This document shows positions 61,777-64,000 of a stretch of DNA of 64,000 bases, piece by piece. Source of the DNA: Rubellicoccus peritrichatus (lineage in GTDB: Bacteria > Verrucomicrobiota > Verrucomicrobiia > Opitutales > Cerasicoccaceae); the NCBI RefSeq assembly GCF_033100135.1, contig NZ_CP136920.1, forward strand, positions 5,389,001 to 5,453,000. The letters are read 5' to 3'. Position numbers and translations under genes: made by a program. Positions within the stretch are counted from its first letter, which is position 1, and each line of letters opens with the position of its first letter. The notes beneath the pieces were generated by a model that worked only from the letters and a program-made list of their open reading frames with translations, made no database searches and was not told where the DNA came from.

Positions 61777-62691
61777 TTACTCTATCGGCTTAATGCCGTG
61801 GAGGTTCTGGAAGCATGTCTTACGATTCAACTCAATGAAGCCTTGCATGTAAGCCAGGCTGACCTTGCTCCGGTCGGTTGCCATGTAAAAGTTCGTCCGC
61901 AGGCCGTTGCGACGGATCGGACGGGCAACCACATAGTTGCGATCAAGGTAAGGCTGCACCGCCCATCCCGCCATCGCTGTAATCCCACGGCCGCTGGCCA
62001 CGAGCTGTAGAATCGCAACGGTCAGCTCAGTGGTCCGGCGGTTCGGAGTCACACCGGCTGGCCCGAGAACCTCACGGATGACATCCAGACGATTATCGGG
62101 AATTGGATAAGTGATCAGCGTTTCGCGCTCAAAATCACGGGCTGTTAAATATGGCTTGGCCAGCAAGCGATGCCCATGTGGCAATAGCGCCAGGACTTCA
62201 TAACTAAACAAAGGATGATACGCGATTCCTGACCGCGAATGTGCATGCGACACCAAAACCAGGTCTGCCTCACCTTCGGTCAGCAGGCCAACGGGATCTG
62301 CGTGAAATCCGCTTACCAGATCCACCTCGACTTCGGGCCAATCCTGCCGAAACGCATCCATCGATGGCATAAGCCAGTCGAAGCAGGAATGACACTCCAC
62401 TGCGACACGAAGTTGACCTGCCTTGCCATCGCGAATACGTGCAATATCCCTCTCTGCTTTATTCAATTCGTTGATCACCGTAAAGGCACTTTCGAGCAGG
62501 CGTTGACCCAATGGCGTAAAACGCAGTGGATCGCTTTTACGTTCGAAAACCTCACCCACACAGTGTTCCTCAATGTCTCGCATTTGGCGAGATACAGCTG
62601 GCTGTGAAAGGGCTAGCTCGCGACCGGCACGGGATAAGTTTCCCGTTTCAGCAAGTGTAATCAAAAGACGAAGGTGGCGTATTTCCAACAT
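61777..62691 (-). CDS. metR: LysR-family regulator MetR
   Basis: 304 residues. N-terminal helix-turn-helix LRLLITLAETGNLSRAGREL and ALSQPAVSRQMRDIEEHCVG; the sensor domain has the MetR-specific ECHSCFDWLMPSMDAFRQDW (compare IECHSCIQWLTPALENF in E. coli MetR), plus SRSGIAYHPLFSYEVLALLP and LITYPIPDNRLDVIREVLGP. Responds to homocysteine and activates metE, here transcribed divergently 80 bases away. Start at MLEIRHLRL; an ATG three codons earlier is possible. Confidence 0.92.
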   Translation of the reverse strand: MLEIRHLRLLITLAETGNLSRAGRELALSQPAVSRQMRDIEEHCVGEVFERKSDPLRFTPLGQRLLESAFTVINELNKAERDIARIRDGKAGQLRVAVECHSCFDWLMPSMDAFRQDWPEVEVDLVSGFHADPVGLLTEGEADLVLVSHAHSRSGIAYHPLFSYEVLALLPHGHRLLAKPYLTARDFERETLITYPIPDNRLDVIREVLGPAGVTPNRRTTELTVAILQLVASGRGITAMAGWAVQPYLDRNYVVARPIRRNGLRTNFYMATDRSKVSLAYMQGFIELNRKTCFQNLHGIKPIE

Positions 62692-62711
62692 TATGACCAT
62701 AACCTGTACGC

Positions 62712-62722
62712 ATGAATTTCAT
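62712..62722. promoter_or_regulatory. Candidate MetR operator in metR-metE spacer
   Basis: ATGAATTTCAT is an inverted repeat (ATGAA-T-TTCAT) in the 80-base spacer between divergent metR and metE. MetR sites in enterobacteria are TGAA/TTCA palindromes with wider spacing, so this is only suggestive. Confidence 0.45.
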
Positions 62723-62771
62723 CATGACAATGCATTTTGTTGAATATCGTTAGCATGATAGAATGTTGTCC

Positions 62772-64000
62772 ATGTCGTCACAACAGAAGACTCATAACCT
62801 TGGATACCCACGTATTGGGGAACGCCGCGAACTGAAGAAAGCGACCGAAGCATACTGGCAGGGCAAGCTTTCTCAAGACGAGCTGAAAGCCGTCGGAAAG
62901 CAGTTGCGCCAAACCAACTGGGAGAAACAACGCGATGCGGGTATCGACCTGATTCCCTGCAACGATTTCTCCTTCTACGATCAGATGCTCGACATGAGCT
63001 GTCTCCTCGGAAACATCCCGGAACGCTTTCAGGGTGAGCACTCAAACGATACTTTTGACCTGCAGTTTAAAATCGCCCGTGGGGTTCAGGAAACAAAGGA
63101 CAAATCCTCACCATGCAGCCCCAGTGGCTTCGCCAGTGAGATGACAAAATGGTTTGATACCAATTATCATTTCATTGTTCCTGAGTTCACAAAAGAAAGT
63201 ACCTTTCAAGTTTTATCGACGAAGGTATTCGACGAATTCGCGGAAGCCAAAGCACTCGGCATCAACGCCAAGCCTGTCCTGATTGGGCCACTGACCTACT
63301 TGACTCTGGGTAAAGTTCAGGATGCGAAAAATCCGGACTTCAATCGCTTTGAGCTGATTGACAAACTGTTACCCGTCTATGAGACAGTGCTTGCACGTCT
63401 GGCAGAAGAAGGAGCCGAATGGGTTCAAATTGACGAGCCGGTACTCGCACTGGATTTGAGCAACGAGCAACGCGCCATCCTGAAGGAATCTTATGCTCGC
63501 CTGGCAAATGCAAGCGGCGCAGCAAAGCTGATTGTCGCCAGCTACTTCGGTGAGTTACGGGAAAACCTCGCTGACTTTCTTGCGCTGCCCGTAGACGGAC
63601 TGCACTTCGACGCTGATCGCGGTTACGCAGAAATCGATAGCGTTCTGGCGAATTTCCCCAAGGACAAAATCCTTTCTCTTGGCGTAGTCGATGGACGCAA
63701 CATCTGGATCAACGACTTCAGCCGATCATTACAAATCTTAAATAAAGCTACCACAACGGTTGGCCCAGAAAGTCTCTGGGTTGCTCCTTCCTGCTCGCTG
63801 CTTCACACGCCAATCACATTGAAAAACGAGCCCAAGCTCGATACCGAGCTCACAAGCTGGTTGGCCTTTGCCAATGAAAAGCTTGATGAAATTGCAAGTC
63901 TTAGAAACCTCCTGGTCGACTCGGATTCGAATCAGGACAAACTCGCAAAAAACATTTCAGCGCATCAATCACACAGCAACAGCAAGCGCATTCACAATCC
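62772..64000 (+). CDS. metE: Cobalamin-independent methionine synthase (3' end outside window)
   Basis: Transfers methyl from 5-methyltetrahydropteroyl-triglutamate to homocysteine without vitamin B12. The 409 visible residues cover the N-terminal half: HNLGYPRIGERRELKKATEA, WEKQRDAGIDLIPCNDFSFY, MTKWFDTNYHFIVPEF, KPVLIGPLTYLTLGK, WVQIDEPVLALDL and LWVAPSCSLLHTPI, all matching MetE. No stop before the window ends; the full protein is about 750 residues. A second in-frame ATG lies at 62763. Divergent partner of metR. Confidence 0.95.
   Translation, partial: MSSQQKTHNLGYPRIGERRELKKATEAYWQGKLSQDELKAVGKQLRQTNWEKQRDAGIDLIPCNDFSFYDQMLDMSCLLGNIPERFQGEHSNDTFDLQFKIARGVQETKDKSSPCSPSGFASEMTKWFDTNYHFIVPEFTKESTFQVLSTKVFDEFAEAKALGINAKPVLIGPLTYLTLGKVQDAKNPDFNRFELIDKLLPVYETVLARLAEEGAEWVQIDEPVLALDLSNEQRAILKESYARLANASGAAKLIVASYFGELRENLADFLALPVDGLHFDADRGYAEIDSVLANFPKDKILSLGVVDGRNIWINDFSRSLQILNKATTTVGPESLWVAPSCSLLHTPITLKNEPKLDTELTSWLAFANEKLDEIASLRNLLVDSDSNQDKLAKNISAHQSHSNSKRIHN

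Overview
The window reads like a chromosome segment of a marine, polysaccharide-degrading member of the Verrucomicrobiota, most likely the Opitutae/Puniceicoccales group. This is inferred from gene content: a DUF1501/DUF1800 pair, a formylglycine-type sulfatase, a GH29 alpha-L-fucosidase, a PEP-CTERM protein, XylR/AraC-type regulators and a MoxR-DUF58-BatA cluster. Base composition is near 50% GC. I see no rRNA, tRNA or CRISPR array. The window cuts a ZIP transporter at its left edge and metE at its right edge.

Layout. 0-5.9 kb: ZIP transporter, polyphosphate glucokinase, a FecR-domain secreted protein, a flavin reductase, a LOG-family protein, a CPBP protease and a polyprenyl synthase. 5.9-8.5 kb: an ECF sigma factor, a single-pass membrane protein and a trypsin/PDZ protein whose catalytic His and Ser are replaced. 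8.5-11.7 kb: a cupin-like protein, a response regulator, SufE, Hpt and a TPR protein. 11.8-18.9 kb: a four-gene MoxR/DUF58/BatA/DUF4175-like operon. 19-25.5 kb: a nucleotidyltransferase with a small partner, a Xer recombinase, a YVTN beta-propeller, DUF1501 and DUF1800. 25.6-31.3 kb: a sulfatase, an ECF sigma module, an SRPBCC protein, and an ECF sigma factor with its DGPF (YCII) partner.

31.4-41.1 kb is the unusual part. It is a run of short, functionally unrelated genes, all on the minus strand, separated by imperfect inverted repeats with the architecture of integron attC recombination sites. In the best examples the first bases of a cassette (TTxxxx) are exactly complementary to the R'' heptamer at its own 3' end, and several stems carry a single unpaired base. 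No integron integrase is present, so the locus is best described as a cluster of attC sites lacking an integrase (CALIN). Three near-identical gene-less mini-cassettes, and four further long attC copies, carry a conserved sigma70-like promoter with a palindrome between its -35 and -10 boxes. This promoter sits just upstream of the next gene, so the repeats probably both recombine and express the cassettes. Cargo: zinc-ribbon protein, DUF5076, two small hypotheticals, GNAT, TrpF-like isomerase, AlkD-like repair protein, cupin, DUF2200, VanY-like peptidase, RibD/DHFR-like reductase, nitrilase, a secreted protein and a methyltransferase.

41.1-64 kb returns to ordinary chromosome: an MFS/SLC13 transporter pair, a tandem PepSY protein, PpiC, GDP-L-fucose synthesis (gmd-fcl) opposite an XylR-type regulator, a Nudix hydrolase, a hexapeptide-repeat protein, a LolA-like protein, an MHS transporter, an AraC regulator, the fucosidase, a serine hydrolase, a STAS-like protein, an acetate-type Na+ symporter with its DUF4212 subunit, an AraC regulator, the PEP-CTERM protein, and divergent metR-metE.
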